A stretch of DNA of 64,000 nt. Source: CAZFQG01 sp964520785. Its GTDB lineage: Bacteria > Planctomycetota > Planctomycetia > Pirellulales > Thermoguttaceae. The notes beneath the pieces were generated by a model. It ran no database searches and had not been told where the DNA came from. It worked only from the letters and a program-made list of their open reading frames with translations. Location of the stretch: the NCBI GenBank assembly GCA_964520785.1, contig CAZFQG010000005.1, forward strand, positions 17,293-81,292, written 5' to 3'. A program made the position numbers and the translations under genes. Below are positions 27,156 to 36,099 of the stretch, one piece after another (position 1 is the first letter of the stretch; each line of letters begins with the position of its first letter).

Positions 27156-27926
27156 CTACTCCCCCCGCGCCGCGCAGAAGAAAACCCAAACGTCACATTG
27201 GCGCGGCGCCTCTTCCGGGAGTTTGGCCTCGATACGAACCCCGAACGGCTGCACCTGCGTCGGGCGGATGCGGCATTCCGGACCCGCGATCCAATGGCAC
27301 TCGAACTCGGGTGCTCCGAGAAAGGGAGGACATATCGGGATGTGGGCGTAGCCGACGCGCTGGCCCGGTTCGAAGGAAATGCGTACCTGCCCTTCAACGC
27401 ATTCCCGGCCCGTTTCGTCCTTTAGTCGCCTCAAATGCTCCTCGCGCGGTTCTTCGCCGGCAAACACCTCCGACTCCTCGCCGAATTCTTCCTCCTCCGC
27501 GGGTCCGCCGGGGGTTGTCGCCGGCGCGCTCGTCTCCGAACGCGCCAAAGCGGTGTGGCGAAGGCCCTGAAAACAAGCGAACTCACAGAGGGCGATGAAT
27601 ACCCAGAAGATAGCGACGGCAAAAAAAGACGAACCGGGCATCCAGAGGGCCAGTCCGAGGATCACCGCGGCCGACGTGGCGACGCAAGTCGGGACGAAAC
27701 GTCGGTCCCAGGTCGGCATCGCGTGGTGAATAAACAGGAGCGTTCCACCTAGAACGAGGCCGGTCGAGGCAATCCATCCCGGTGAAAGCGGTTGAACGAA
27801 CTCCGCTGAGAGCCGCCGGATCGTGAAAAGGGTTGCCGTCCCGGCAAGAAGCGCAAGTAGCGTTCTCGCCGCGGCTTCGGGCAGAAACGACAATCGGTTC
27901 GCGGCCGATTCGAAAGAAACACTCAT
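27156..27926 (-). CDS. Predicted four-TM membrane protein with soluble C-terminal domain
   Basis: A 256-residue protein not recognised as a named family. Four hydrophobic segments (about residues 19-36, 51-68, 78-97 and 101-118) are followed by an acidic linker (PAEEEEFGEESEVFAGEE) and a soluble domain from about 165 with strand-like sequence (QVRISFEPGQRVGYAHIPICPPF) to the end. It begins 6 bases after the stop of the preceding minus-strand gene and is probably translated from the same mRNA. Coding quality is supported by the clear hydrophobic pattern; a competing plus-strand frame in the same place looks like a shadow. Confidence 0.65.
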   Translation of the reverse strand: MSVSFESAANRLSFLPEAAARTLLALLAGTATLFTIRRLSAEFVQPLSPGWIASTGLVLGGTLLFIHHAMPTWDRRFVPTCVATSAAVILGLALWMPGSSFFAVAIFWVFIALCEFACFQGLRHTALARSETSAPATTPGGPAEEEEFGEESEVFAGEEPREEHLRRLKDETGRECVEGQVRISFEPGQRVGYAHIPICPPFLGAPEFECHWIAGPECRIRPTQVQPFGVRIEAKLPEEAPRQCDVWVFFCAARGE

Positions 27927-27932
27927 TCTCTT

Positions 27933-28352
27933 TCAGTCCGACTTTTCGGTGTTCTCGCTTTCGCGACGGATATCGTTGATTTCCCGCTGTAGTTTGGCGC
28001 ATTCCATAAGGAGTGCCTGCTGGGAGCGCGCGACCTGTATTCGCGTGGCGGCGACGTCGCCGAACCCCAGAAAAATAAGCCACACCGCCAGGAAGAACGC
28101 GGTTCCCCAGTAAAGGACCCCAAGCCAGCCGGGGAATTCGAGCAGATTTCCAACAAAGAGCATGACCGCGAGAAAACCCATCATCGCGGTCGTCTGCAAG
28201 CGTCGTCGGTACTGCAACTTGTGAAACCGCAATTCGTTTTCGTTCGTCGATTCCGATTTCCTCGCTTTCCACGTGCGGTGGTGCCACACGAAGAGGAAAG
28301 TGATTGCTCCGGCGATGACGACCGCCGAAGCAATTCCCTGCAAGTAGTGCAT
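27933..28352 (-). CDS. Predicted three-TM membrane protein with C-terminal helix
   Basis: A 139-residue protein of unknown family. TM segments lie at about residues 5-24 (GIASAVVIAGAITFLFVW), 58-76 and 80-98, with a basic linker between the first two (KARKSESTNENELRFHKLQYRRRLQ). The tail (ATRIQVARSQQALLMECAKL onward) is a likely coiled coil. The ATG at 28352 was chosen because the first TM starts just after it. It lies between uxaA and the four-TM protein on the same strand. Confidence 0.6.
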   Translation of the reverse strand: MHYLQGIASAVVIAGAITFLFVWHHRTWKARKSESTNENELRFHKLQYRRRLQTTAMMGFLAVMLFVGNLLEFPGWLGVLYWGTAFFLAVWLIFLGFGDVAATRIQVARSQQALLMECAKLQREINDIRRESENTEKSD

Positions 28353-28402
28353 TGCTGCGCCTCCACAATGAAACTGGCGAGGTTGCGTTCTCGGAAGCGG
28401 AT

Positions 28403-29998
28403 TCACTTCGCGATTCTGGACCAGATCGCGAACGCCGCTTCACCGTTGACTTCGTTCCTCGCCGCGCGTCTTCCCTCGGCAATATCCAATACTGTATCAT
28501 ATAACGCATCGGTCAAGGAATTCCAAGAGGTTTCCCGGCAAAGAAGCCTTCCCGCGTCGAAATCGCTCCATCCGGCGTACCGCCGTGCCGCGTCCGAATG
28601 CGCGAATATCTTCGGGGTGGGAACATGCGCTCCGACGGATGTCCCCAGTTGGGTCGTCCAGGCGATAAGCGATGCTCCGGCCGCCTCCAACGTCGTAATC
28701 GCCGTGAGGTCGTTTCCCGGACCGTAGCAGAGGACCAGCCCCCCCTGGCGCGGCGCCGCCGGCTCTCCGTATTCGAGACAACCGACGACCGGACCGCTTC
28801 CTCCCTTAAGTACGGCGCCAAGCGACTTCTGCGCCAGCGTCGTCAGCCCGGCGACGATGTTGCCTTGGGACGGGTTCGAGTCAAGCGGCTCACCGGCGGC
28901 GCGGAGTTCGTCCCGGTATCGCGCGAACGCGGAAACCGTTTCGTCGTAGACCGACCGGCTCGCACACCTCCGCAGTACCGTATGCACCGCTCCGAAGAAC
29001 TCCGGGAACTCGGTAATCAAAACGGTTGCCCCCATTTGCATGAAGCGATTCGCGACGCGGCCCAAGAGAGGATTCGCGGTGATTCCCGAAAAAGGGCCAC
29101 TCGCTCCGCACTTGACCCCCAACGTGAGGTCCGAAACGGGACACGATTCGCGTCGGCAACCCTTCGCGTGGTCGATCGCCCTTCTCACGAGCGTTTCCCC
29201 CGCCTCCAATACCGTCCTTCCGGAACCCTGATCGATCTCCTGCATCGTCAATACACCGATTCGACCGGACGCAAAATCGTTGGCGCAAACCGGGTCCACC
29301 CGAAGAAGGTCGGCGAAGTCCCGATTGTCCTCGCACCCGAGACGTACGAGAATCACCGCTGCGGCATTGGGGTGCGCGACATGTGCCGCGAGGACCTTTC
29401 TGGTGCGGTTCTCCAAATCTGATTTGCATTCACTGCAACCGAACCCGTGTTCCAGTACGTGGACGCGATCGATCGAGGCCAAGCGGGATGTGCCGGCGAG
29501 CATGTGATTTCCCAACTCCCCCATGGCCCTGGCGGTTCGTACCGCGCAGCCGCAGGTGGGGATGATCCAGACGTCGTTCCGAGTTCCCACCCGCCGCGCC
29601 GTGCCCCTTTCGCGGACGAAGCCTTCGAAGGTCGTTCGCGTCACCGCGACGTCCGAGGTCCGTGAAAACTCCGGTTTCCTCCAAGAAGGATAAGGAGAGT
29701 CGAGGTCCAGTGCGGACCGCAGATTGTGGGTGTGAATAAGCTCTCCCGGGGCGATGTCGTTCCGGGCAACGCCGATAATCTCTCCCGAGTAAAACAGGAC
29801 CGGTTCTCCCCGACGAACGGATTTTACCGCCAGTTTGTGTCCCAACGGAATCGAGTCCTTCGCCGGACCGAACGATAGATCATCCCCTTTCTCGAACGAT
29901 AGATCATCCCCTTTCTCGATGTTCCGCACGGCGACCGCGGCGTTATCTTCCAAGGAGAACCGCAAAAGTGTTTTCGATTGGCTGAAGGGTTCTTCCAT
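28403..29998 (-). CDS. uxaA: Altronate dehydratase family protein (UxaA-like)
   Basis: A 531-residue, full-length UxaA-type sugar-acid dehydratase: an N-terminal SAF domain (about 15-95), and the large catalytic domain from about 120 with conserved IIPTCGCAVRTARAMG, HGFGCSEC, VLVRLGCEDN-type and GVKCGASGPFSGITANPLLG blocks. The family removes water from D-altronate to give 2-keto-3-deoxygluconate using Fe2+. Other galacturonate genes are absent, so the true substrate could be a different sugar acid. A tandem 24-base duplication near the 5' end adds eight residues (KGDDLSFE then KGDDLSFG). It lies between thyX and two membrane-protein genes. Confidence 0.85.
   Translation of the reverse strand: MEEPFSQSKTLLRFSLEDNAAVAVRNIEKGDDLSFEKGDDLSFGPAKDSIPLGHKLAVKSVRRGEPVLFYSGEIIGVARNDIAPGELIHTHNLRSALDLDSPYPSWRKPEFSRTSDVAVTRTTFEGFVRERGTARRVGTRNDVWIIPTCGCAVRTARAMGELGNHMLAGTSRLASIDRVHVLEHGFGCSECKSDLENRTRKVLAAHVAHPNAAAVILVRLGCEDNRDFADLLRVDPVCANDFASGRIGVLTMQEIDQGSGRTVLEAGETLVRRAIDHAKGCRRESCPVSDLTLGVKCGASGPFSGITANPLLGRVANRFMQMGATVLITEFPEFFGAVHTVLRRCASRSVYDETVSAFARYRDELRAAGEPLDSNPSQGNIVAGLTTLAQKSLGAVLKGGSGPVVGCLEYGEPAAPRQGGLVLCYGPGNDLTAITTLEAAGASLIAWTTQLGTSVGAHVPTPKIFAHSDAARRYAGWSDFDAGRLLCRETSWNSLTDALYDTVLDIAEGRRAARNEVNGEAAFAIWSRIAK
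29869..29916 (-). repeat. Perfect 24-base tandem duplication in uxaA
   Basis: Positions 29869-29892 and 29893-29916 are identical 24-base units. They lie in the SAF domain of uxaA and keep the frame, doubling KGDDLSF. Perfect identity points to a recent event or an assembly artefact. Confidence 0.92.
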
Positions 29999-30051
29999 CG
30001 CCTACTCGTATGCGTTCAAACGTTCACTAACGTCACCCCTGGTTCGCTCCG

Positions 30052-30990
30052 TCACTCCGTCCCCTCCACCACCCCCAACTTTTTCAACTTTTCCAGACAT
30101 TCCTCCCGTTCCCGGCATCGCGCCAGGCTCGCCCATGTCGGATCCTGCATTGCCATGAAATCCTCCTCGCTCGCCGGGACCTTGCCGACCGCGCTCAAAC
30201 GTTGAATCACCGCGGCGTCGAGTCGCGTGAGATTCACGGCTCCCAGCCGATAGTCTTCGAACGCTTCCCAGGTGACCGGGAAGAGGGGGCGGACGATCTG
30301 GCGTCCGATGGTTTCGGCGTAGCGGCGGATCTCCACCTGGGCGTGGACGTCCATCCGCAACCGCAAGAAGTGGAGGAGGTTATGAAGATCGATTTTCCAG
30401 TAGGCCTCCGTGTAGGTACACAGGGGAAGGTCCTTCCGGGCCTGCTCCCGAGCGACGCCCAAAGCGAGCCGCTCTTGATAGAGATTCCTTGCTTCGGTTT
30501 GGAATCGGCGTTCTTCCTGGCTGAGGCGTTCACCCACGTCGGCCGGGACGAGGCCGTCACTTCCCTGCCGGTTGCAGGTCGCTTGCAGCCGCCAGGCGTC
30601 CGGCTCGGTCGTTTGCGTCGAGTCGACGGCGACCGAATAGCGTGTACTGTATTCGTTGACGGAGGCCGTACGGTGGCGAATCCACTGGCGCCATGCGTCC
30701 ATGGGAACGCGGACCAAGAGCTTGATTTCCGCCATCTCGAACGGAGTCGTGTGCTCGTGACGGAGAAGATAACGCAGCAACGTCCGGTCGTCGGAGACTT
30801 GCTTCGTCCCGTCGCCAAAACTCACACGCGCCGCCTGAACCACGGCCCGATCGTCCCCCATGACGTCCACCAGGCAGACGAAACCGTCGTTCAGGACGTT
30901 GAACTTCTTCCACCGGAGCGATTTCGCTACCGCGGACCGGTCGACCTCGCCGTTTGAGAACTCCATCGCCCCGTTCGTGTCGATCGACAT
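30052..30990 (-). CDS. thyX: Flavin-dependent thymidylate synthase
   Basis: Methylates dUMP to dTMP using FAD, NADPH and methylene-tetrahydrofolate. The signature RHRTASVNEYSTRY (about residues 105-118) matches the ThyX motif, and RHEHTTPFEMAEIKLLVRVP precedes it as in the family. The protein has 312 residues, about 60-100 longer than most ThyX. The ATG at 30990 lies 9 bases after the preceding 86-aa gene; an ATG at 30966 is an alternative. Its presence fits planctomycetes and other bacteria that lack ThyA. Confidence 0.94.
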   Translation of the reverse strand: MSIDTNGAMEFSNGEVDRSAVAKSLRWKKFNVLNDGFVCLVDVMGDDRAVVQAARVSFGDGTKQVSDDRTLLRYLLRHEHTTPFEMAEIKLLVRVPMDAWRQWIRHRTASVNEYSTRYSVAVDSTQTTEPDAWRLQATCNRQGSDGLVPADVGERLSQEERRFQTEARNLYQERLALGVAREQARKDLPLCTYTEAYWKIDLHNLLHFLRLRMDVHAQVEIRRYAETIGRQIVRPLFPVTWEAFEDYRLGAVNLTRLDAAVIQRLSAVGKVPASEEDFMAMQDPTWASLARCREREECLEKLKKLGVVEGTE

Positions 30991-30998
30991 GGAAGGGC

Positions 30999-31259
30999 CT
31001 ACTTCTTCGCCAAGAGGGTCTCGAGATGCTTCGCCAGTATGGACGGGTTGTCGCTGGCGACAATGTGGTCTACCTGCTTCTGATTCACCCCGAGCTGCAC
31101 CAACGCCTTCGCGGCCCTCTGCCACAAAGTAGTCCGCTTCTTCCCCTCGGCGAGATAGAGATCGGCGACCATGTCCCCTAACTTCTGGAGCATGATTGAG
31201 TCTTTATTATCGTAATAGTTGCGAATAATTCGTTGCTGGTGCGCACTGCGTTCGGCCAT
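30999..31259 (-). CDS. Conserved-looking 86-aa helical protein upstream of thyX
   Basis: An 86-residue, highly charged alpha-helical protein (starting MAERSAHQQRIIRNYYDN, ending HLETLLAKK) whose family I do not recognise. The ATG at 31259 has GGAAG about 8 bases upstream; longer frames from 31289 or 31376 lack such a site. The close fit to thyX (9 bases) and a promoter just upstream at 31308-31335 support it as a real gene. Helix-rich sequence without Cys or membrane segments suggests a small soluble nucleic-acid- or protein-binding role; that is a guess. Confidence 0.7.
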   Translation of the reverse strand: MAERSAHQQRIIRNYYDNKDSIMLQKLGDMVADLYLAEGKKRTTLWQRAAKALVQLGVNQKQVDHIVASDNPSILAKHLETLLAKK

Positions 31260-31307
31260 GGGGACTTCCGTATCGTGTTGCGGTTCCATCGCGGAGGAAA
31301 AGCTACT

Positions 31308-31335
31308 ATTATGCCGGACCAACCCAGATTGTAAA
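31308..31335 (-). promoter_or_regulatory. Promoter for the 86-aa protein/thyX run
   Basis: On the minus strand, TTTACA (31335-31330) and CATAAT (31313-31308) are spaced by 16 bases and precede the 86-aa gene by about 45 bases. The five minus-strand genes down to 27156 may share this promoter. Confidence 0.5.
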
Positions 31336-31382
31336 CGTCTACCCCCAAGCGGCCACACCGGTTTGACCACTCCCAAGCGTCC

Positions 31383-32996
31383 ATGCCCCCCCCTCAGAAG
31401 AATACGCTCCTCTTCGGTGCCCGGGTCACCGGGCTTGGAACGCTGCTTAGCCGCATTTTGGGGATGCTGCGGGATATCGCGACGGCGGCCCTCTTGGGGC
31501 TGTCCGCCGGGGGGGTGATGGACGCCTTCGCGCTGGCGATCCGCATTCCGAATTTATTCCGCCGCCTTTTTGCCGAAGGCGCCCTGGCGGCCAGCTACTT
31601 GCCGGTGCTGACCGCGCGGTTCGAGGAGGGGCCCGATTCCGCCTGGAAGCTGGTCAGCGTGGTGATGACCTGGCTGGCCGTCGCGCTCGCGGCAATCGTG
31701 CTTTTGATCGAGTCGATATTCGGCGCGATTTGGCTGATCTGGGGCGATATTCCGTCCGTGTCGCTCCTTTTGGGACTGGCGGCCGTGATGCTGCCCTACA
31801 TGTTCTTCATCTGCCTCGCGGCACAGTTCGCCGCGACGCTTCACGTCCTTTCCCATTTCAGTACGCCGGCCCTGACGCCGACGCTGCTGAATATCGTCTG
31901 GCTTCTCGGGGCGTGGTGCGTGGCGCCGTATTTCTCCGGTAATGTGGTAGCCCAGGCCTATGTCCTGGCCGTGTGCGTGGTCATCGCCGGCATTCTTCAA
32001 CTGATGATTCAGGGGGCCGTGCTTCGGTCCTTCGGCTTTCGCTATCACTACGATTGGGCCTCGTCCCGGACGGCCGTGTTCGAAATCCTTCGCGCAATGG
32101 GGGTCATGGTATTCGGACTGGCGGTCACGCAGGTGAATACGCTCATGGACAGCCTCATCGCCTGGGGTCTGGCGGCGGCGCCCGGCGGTCCGCAAACGGT
32201 GGCGTGGCTGCCGGGGCATCCTGCCTATCCGATGCGGCAGGGGGCCGCGGCGGCGGTCTATTTTGGGGAACGGCTCTACCAGTTTCCGCTGGGGATCGTC
32301 GGCCTGGCGGTCGCGACGGCCATTTTTCCGCTGTTAAGCCGCCATGCCGCGCGGGGGGACCGCGAAAGCCTGGGCCGAGACGTTTCACTTGGCCTGCGGC
32401 TGGTCCTGTTTCTCGCGATTCCCGCCGGAGTGGGGCTGGTTTACTTGGCGGATCCGCTCGCGGAACTGTTGTTCCAGCGGGGGCGTTTCGACGCGGAAGA
32501 CACCCGGCGCGCGGCTGGAATGATCGCCGCGTACGGCTGGGGCGTCTGGGCGTACTGCACGATGCCGGTCATCATCAGGGCGTTTTATTCGCTGGGGGAC
32601 CGTTCGACCCCGGTCCGCGTCGGCGCGTGCGTCGTGGGCCTGAACTTCACGCTGAATCTCCTCCTCGTCTGGTTTGTTGCCGAACAGGGACTGGCGTTTG
32701 CCACGTCCATTTCCGCGACAGTCCAATCCCTTCTTCTCATCCTTCTCTTCTCTCGCCGGGGCTGGATGATCGAATACGCGAGTATCGGCGGAACCATAAT
32801 CCGCGCGGTTCTCGGGTCGGCCTTGATGTGGTTCGCCGGAAACTATGTGTTGGAGCAACTCGCCCACGAACCGACACTGACTTCCCGGTTCTTGCGGGTG
32901 ACTCTGCCGATCGTGGCGAGCGCGGCGGTTTATCTTGGGGTATTCGGAATCGCGAGGGGACCTGAATTAAGCTGGGTATTGCGAGGAAAATCGTAA
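31383..32996 (+). CDS. murJ: Lipid II flippase MurJ (MviN)
   Basis: A 537-residue, roughly 14-TM protein of the MOP superfamily that flips lipid II for peptidoglycan synthesis. Typical features are GLGTLLSRILGMLRDIATAAL near the N-terminus, AFRIPN-type motif here as ALAIRIPNLFRRLFAEGA, and TPVRVGACVVGLNFTLN in the C-terminal half. A hydrophilic loop (AAPGGPQTVAWLPGHPAYPM, about residues 260-280) is larger than usual. The start at 31383 precedes PPPQKNTLLFGARVTG. It is divergent from the thyX run and followed by polA. Confidence 0.93.
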   Translation: MPPPQKNTLLFGARVTGLGTLLSRILGMLRDIATAALLGLSAGGVMDAFALAIRIPNLFRRLFAEGALAASYLPVLTARFEEGPDSAWKLVSVVMTWLAVALAAIVLLIESIFGAIWLIWGDIPSVSLLLGLAAVMLPYMFFICLAAQFAATLHVLSHFSTPALTPTLLNIVWLLGAWCVAPYFSGNVVAQAYVLAVCVVIAGILQLMIQGAVLRSFGFRYHYDWASSRTAVFEILRAMGVMVFGLAVTQVNTLMDSLIAWGLAAAPGGPQTVAWLPGHPAYPMRQGAAAAVYFGERLYQFPLGIVGLAVATAIFPLLSRHAARGDRESLGRDVSLGLRLVLFLAIPAGVGLVYLADPLAELLFQRGRFDAEDTRRAAGMIAAYGWGVWAYCTMPVIIRAFYSLGDRSTPVRVGACVVGLNFTLNLLLVWFVAEQGLAFATSISATVQSLLLILLFSRRGWMIEYASIGGTIIRAVLGSALMWFAGNYVLEQLAHEPTLTSRFLRVTLPIVASAAVYLGVFGIARGPELSWVLRGKS

Positions 32997-33086
32997 TTTC
33001 CGAGCAGCTTCCGTTCATGGAAGGGAAAGCAATGGCATCGCGAGAATACCGCTCGCCCGTTCCGGGAGGATCGTTTCCCTCTTCAG

Positions 33087-33110
33087 TACCGTGCGGATCA
33101 ATCCGCGGTA
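33087..33110 (+). terminator. Inverted repeat downstream of murJ, possible terminator
   Basis: TACC-GT-GCGGA (33087-33097) and TCCGC-GGTA (33102-33110) form a compact hairpin about 90 bases after murJ. No continuous T-run follows, so it may not terminate on its own. Confidence 0.3.
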
Positions 33111-33136
33111 CCTCTTCGCGTTTCGGTCGGTTCTTC

Positions 33137-33142
33137 TATAAT
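33137..33142 (+). promoter_or_regulatory. Possible polA -10 element
   Basis: TATAAT at 33137-33142 is a consensus -10 about 70 bases before the polA ATG. No good -35 is found 17 bases upstream, so confidence is moderate. Confidence 0.4.
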
Positions 33143-33213
33143 GAAGGAATTATGGGGTCCGTTGGGAGGTTTCCGCGCCGCCGTGCCGGTTTAAGATCGA
33201 AGGAAGATAGAAT

Positions 33214-36093
33214 ATGAGTCATGAGGAGGAACAAGGCTTTTTGTTTGATATGGAGGAGAAGCCTGAGTCCCCTCGCGGCAATGATCGGAAAGCGCGGGAA
33301 CAGGCGGCGAAGCTCGACGTCACCCCAATTCCTACGGATCCGGCCGAGGGGACCGCTCCGCCGGAGGATTTCGAGGGGAAGTCGGTTTGGGTCATCGACG
33401 CGCATTCGCTCATCCACCAGGTTTTTCACGCGTTGCCGGAGATGTCCAGCCCCAGGGGGGAGCCGGTCGGGGCGGTTTTCGGGTTCGCGCGCGATATCTT
33501 CACCGTGTTTCAGGACTACCGGCCGGATTACCTGTTTTGCGCGTTCGACCTCCCCGGCAAAACGTTCCGGCACGAATTGTACGAGAAATACAAAATCCAC
33601 CGGCCTCCCATGCCGGACGACCTTGTACCCCAAATCGCGATGATCCGTCGGCTGCTCGAGACGATGGACGTTCCAGCGGTCGGGGCGCCGGGCTTCGAGG
33701 CGGACGACGTCCTAGCCACCATCGCGGAAATCGTCGCCGGCCGCAACGGCCGGTGTTTCCTGGTGACGGCCGACAAGGACTGCCGGCAGCTCATCAACGA
33801 CCGCGTGAAAGTGGTCAACATGCGGAAAAAGGAAATCTACGACGCCGAAGCCCTCCTGGCCGACTGGGGAATCCGCCCCGACCAGGTCGTCGATTTCCAG
33901 GCGCTGGTGGGTGATTCGGTCGATAACGTGCCGGGCGTTCCGCTCATCGGACCGAAGATCGCGAGGGAACTCCTCCAGAAGTATGAAACGCTCGAGTCCG
34001 TGCTCGACCACGCGGGCGAGATCTCCGGCAAGAAACGCAAAGAGAATCTCCTGGAAGGGCGCGCTCAAGCGATGCTCAGCCGCGACCTCGTCAGACTGGA
34101 CCGCCAGGTCCCGGTCGCCATCGACTGGAACCGCGGCCGCGTGACCTCGTTCGACAAGGGGCCGGTCCTGGCGATGTTTGACGAATTCGGTTTTCGCAGG
34201 TTGGCCCAAGACCTTGCCGGACTCGAACAGGTCCAGGGCAACCCGGGTCCTCTCGAGGAAGCGCCGCCGCCCAAGCTGGATGTGGCGTACCGACTAGTCG
34301 AGTCGCTTGAGATGTTCGACGATATCGTCACGGCCGTCCGGGAATCCGGCCGGGTTTCCGTCGATACCGAGACTACGTCGACGTTGCCGCGATGGGCCGA
34401 GCTGGTAGGGGTTTCGCTGGCATGGAAGGAGGACGAAGCCTGGTATATTCCGGTTCGTTCGCCCGAGGGAGAGCTTTCGTTCGATGAGCGAACCGTGATC
34501 GACCGTCTCCGGCCCGTTTTGGAGAACCCCGGTATCGAAAAGGTGGGACAGAACCTGAAGTACGACATGATCGTGCTCCGCGGCGCGGGCCTGAAAATGT
34601 CCGGACCGCTTTTCGATACGATGGTGGCCGACTATCTCCTGGACTCCGGAGGCCGCAATCACGGCCTGGACAGCCTTGCGCGCCGCTATCTGGAGCACGA
34701 GACAATCAAGATTTCGGAATTGATCGGCACCGGCAAGAACCAGCGGACGATGGATACGGTCCCCCTGTCGCAGATCGTCGACTACGCGGCCGAGGACGCA
34801 ATCGTCCCGCTCCTGCTGCGGCCCATTCTGAAATCGCGGTTGGAGAGCCAGTCGTTGTTGGCACTGTTCACGGAGTTGGAAATGCCGCTCATCGAGACGC
34901 TCGTCGAGATGGAGTTCAACGGGATCACCGTCGACCGCGACCGCCTGGCTGAATTGAGCGCGCGGTACCAAGCGCGGATGGACGCGGTCGAAGGCGAGAT
35001 TTATGAACTGGCCGGGCGCACGTTCAATATCGGCTCCCCCAAGCAACTTCAGGAGATTCTCTTCGACGCGCTGCGACTGCCGGTGATCAAGAAAGGGAAG
35101 ACCGGACCGAGTACCGACGCCGAGGTACTGGAGGAACTCGCCGCACACCACCCCCTCCCGGCGAAAATCGTCGAACATCGCCGGTATGCAAAGCTGAAAA
35201 ACACCTATGTCGACGCGATCCCCGAACTGATCTATCCCAAGACCGGCCGGGTCCACGCGTCGTTTAATCAGGTGGTCACGGCGACCGGCCGGCTCAGCTC
35301 CAGCGACCCGAATCTGCAGAACATTCCGGTGCGGACGAGAGAGAGCCGCGAAATCCGCTCCGCCTTCATCCCGCGGGAGAAGGATTGGGTCCTGGTCGCG
35401 GCCGACTACTCCCAAATCGAGTTGCGGATGCTGGCCCATTTTTCGAAGGACGAACACCTTCTGGCCGCCTTCGGTCGCGACGAGGATATCCACGCCCGGG
35501 TGGCGGCCCAAGTGAATGGAATCCCCATCGAGGAGGTAACGGCGGAAATGCGCCGCGCGGCGAAGGCGGTGAATTTCGGCATTATCTACGGCCAGAGTGC
35601 GTTCGGCCTGGCGAAGCAACTAGGGATTGAGAAGGACGCGGCAGGGGACTTTATTAAGGGATATTTCGTGGAGTATCCTGGAATAGCGAGATTTCTCGAT
35701 GGGGTACTAGCGGATTGTCGCCAAAATGGGTATGTTAAGACGATACTAGGTCGTCGGCGATTCATCCGCGGGATCCGCGAGAGGATCGTCGGCCAGAAGA
35801 ACTTAGCGGAACGAACCGCGATCAATACGGTCATACAAGGTTCGGCGGCCGATCTTATCAAGCAAGCGATGATCGCCGTGTTTCGGCGGTTGCAAACGGA
35901 TCGGGCGCCGGGGCTTCTCCTTTTGCAGATTCACGATGAACTCATCTTCGAAACTCCTTCCTCGGAGGCGGATGCCCTGGCAAATGTGGTGGTCGAAGAA
36001 ATGTCCCGAGCGGCCCAACTGGCGGTTCCCCTGAAGGTCGATGTGAAGATCGGCACGAATTGGGCGGATGCCGAACCGTGGCCCGGGCCTTGA
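33214..36093 (+). CDS. polA: DNA polymerase I
   Basis: A 959-residue three-domain polymerase for primer removal and repair. The 5'-3' exonuclease domain spans about 45-320 (VIDAHSLIHQVFHALPEM, GFEADDVLATIA, GDSVDNVPGVPLIGPK). The 3'-5' exonuclease domain (about 350-530) keeps its catalytic SVDTETTST (about 383), so proofreading is probably active, unlike in Taq. The polymerase domain has motif A DYSQIELRM (about 731), the O-helix RRAAKAVNFGIIYGQS (with the dNTP-selecting Phe) and motif C QIHDELIFE (about 905). The ATG at 33214 follows AAGGAAG. An N-terminal extension of about 45 mostly polar residues precedes the first domain. Confidence 0.97.
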   Translation: MSHEEEQGFLFDMEEKPESPRGNDRKAREQAAKLDVTPIPTDPAEGTAPPEDFEGKSVWVIDAHSLIHQVFHALPEMSSPRGEPVGAVFGFARDIFTVFQDYRPDYLFCAFDLPGKTFRHELYEKYKIHRPPMPDDLVPQIAMIRRLLETMDVPAVGAPGFEADDVLATIAEIVAGRNGRCFLVTADKDCRQLINDRVKVVNMRKKEIYDAEALLADWGIRPDQVVDFQALVGDSVDNVPGVPLIGPKIARELLQKYETLESVLDHAGEISGKKRKENLLEGRAQAMLSRDLVRLDRQVPVAIDWNRGRVTSFDKGPVLAMFDEFGFRRLAQDLAGLEQVQGNPGPLEEAPPPKLDVAYRLVESLEMFDDIVTAVRESGRVSVDTETTSTLPRWAELVGVSLAWKEDEAWYIPVRSPEGELSFDERTVIDRLRPVLENPGIEKVGQNLKYDMIVLRGAGLKMSGPLFDTMVADYLLDSGGRNHGLDSLARRYLEHETIKISELIGTGKNQRTMDTVPLSQIVDYAAEDAIVPLLLRPILKSRLESQSLLALFTELEMPLIETLVEMEFNGITVDRDRLAELSARYQARMDAVEGEIYELAGRTFNIGSPKQLQEILFDALRLPVIKKGKTGPSTDAEVLEELAAHHPLPAKIVEHRRYAKLKNTYVDAIPELIYPKTGRVHASFNQVVTATGRLSSSDPNLQNIPVRTRESREIRSAFIPREKDWVLVAADYSQIELRMLAHFSKDEHLLAAFGRDEDIHARVAAQVNGIPIEEVTAEMRRAAKAVNFGIIYGQSAFGLAKQLGIEKDAAGDFIKGYFVEYPGIARFLDGVLADCRQNGYVKTILGRRRFIRGIRERIVGQKNLAERTAINTVIQGSAADLIKQAMIAVFRRLQTDRAPGLLLLQIHDELIFETPSSEADALANVVVEEMSRAAQLAVPLKVDVKIGTNWADAEPWPGP

Positions 36094-36099
36094 CGCACG

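Noticed and set aside
27099..27425. Plus-strand frame opposite the four-TM membrane protein gene
   Set aside because: The minus-strand frame has clear membrane segments and fits an operon; this one has no recognisable sequence and mirrors it.
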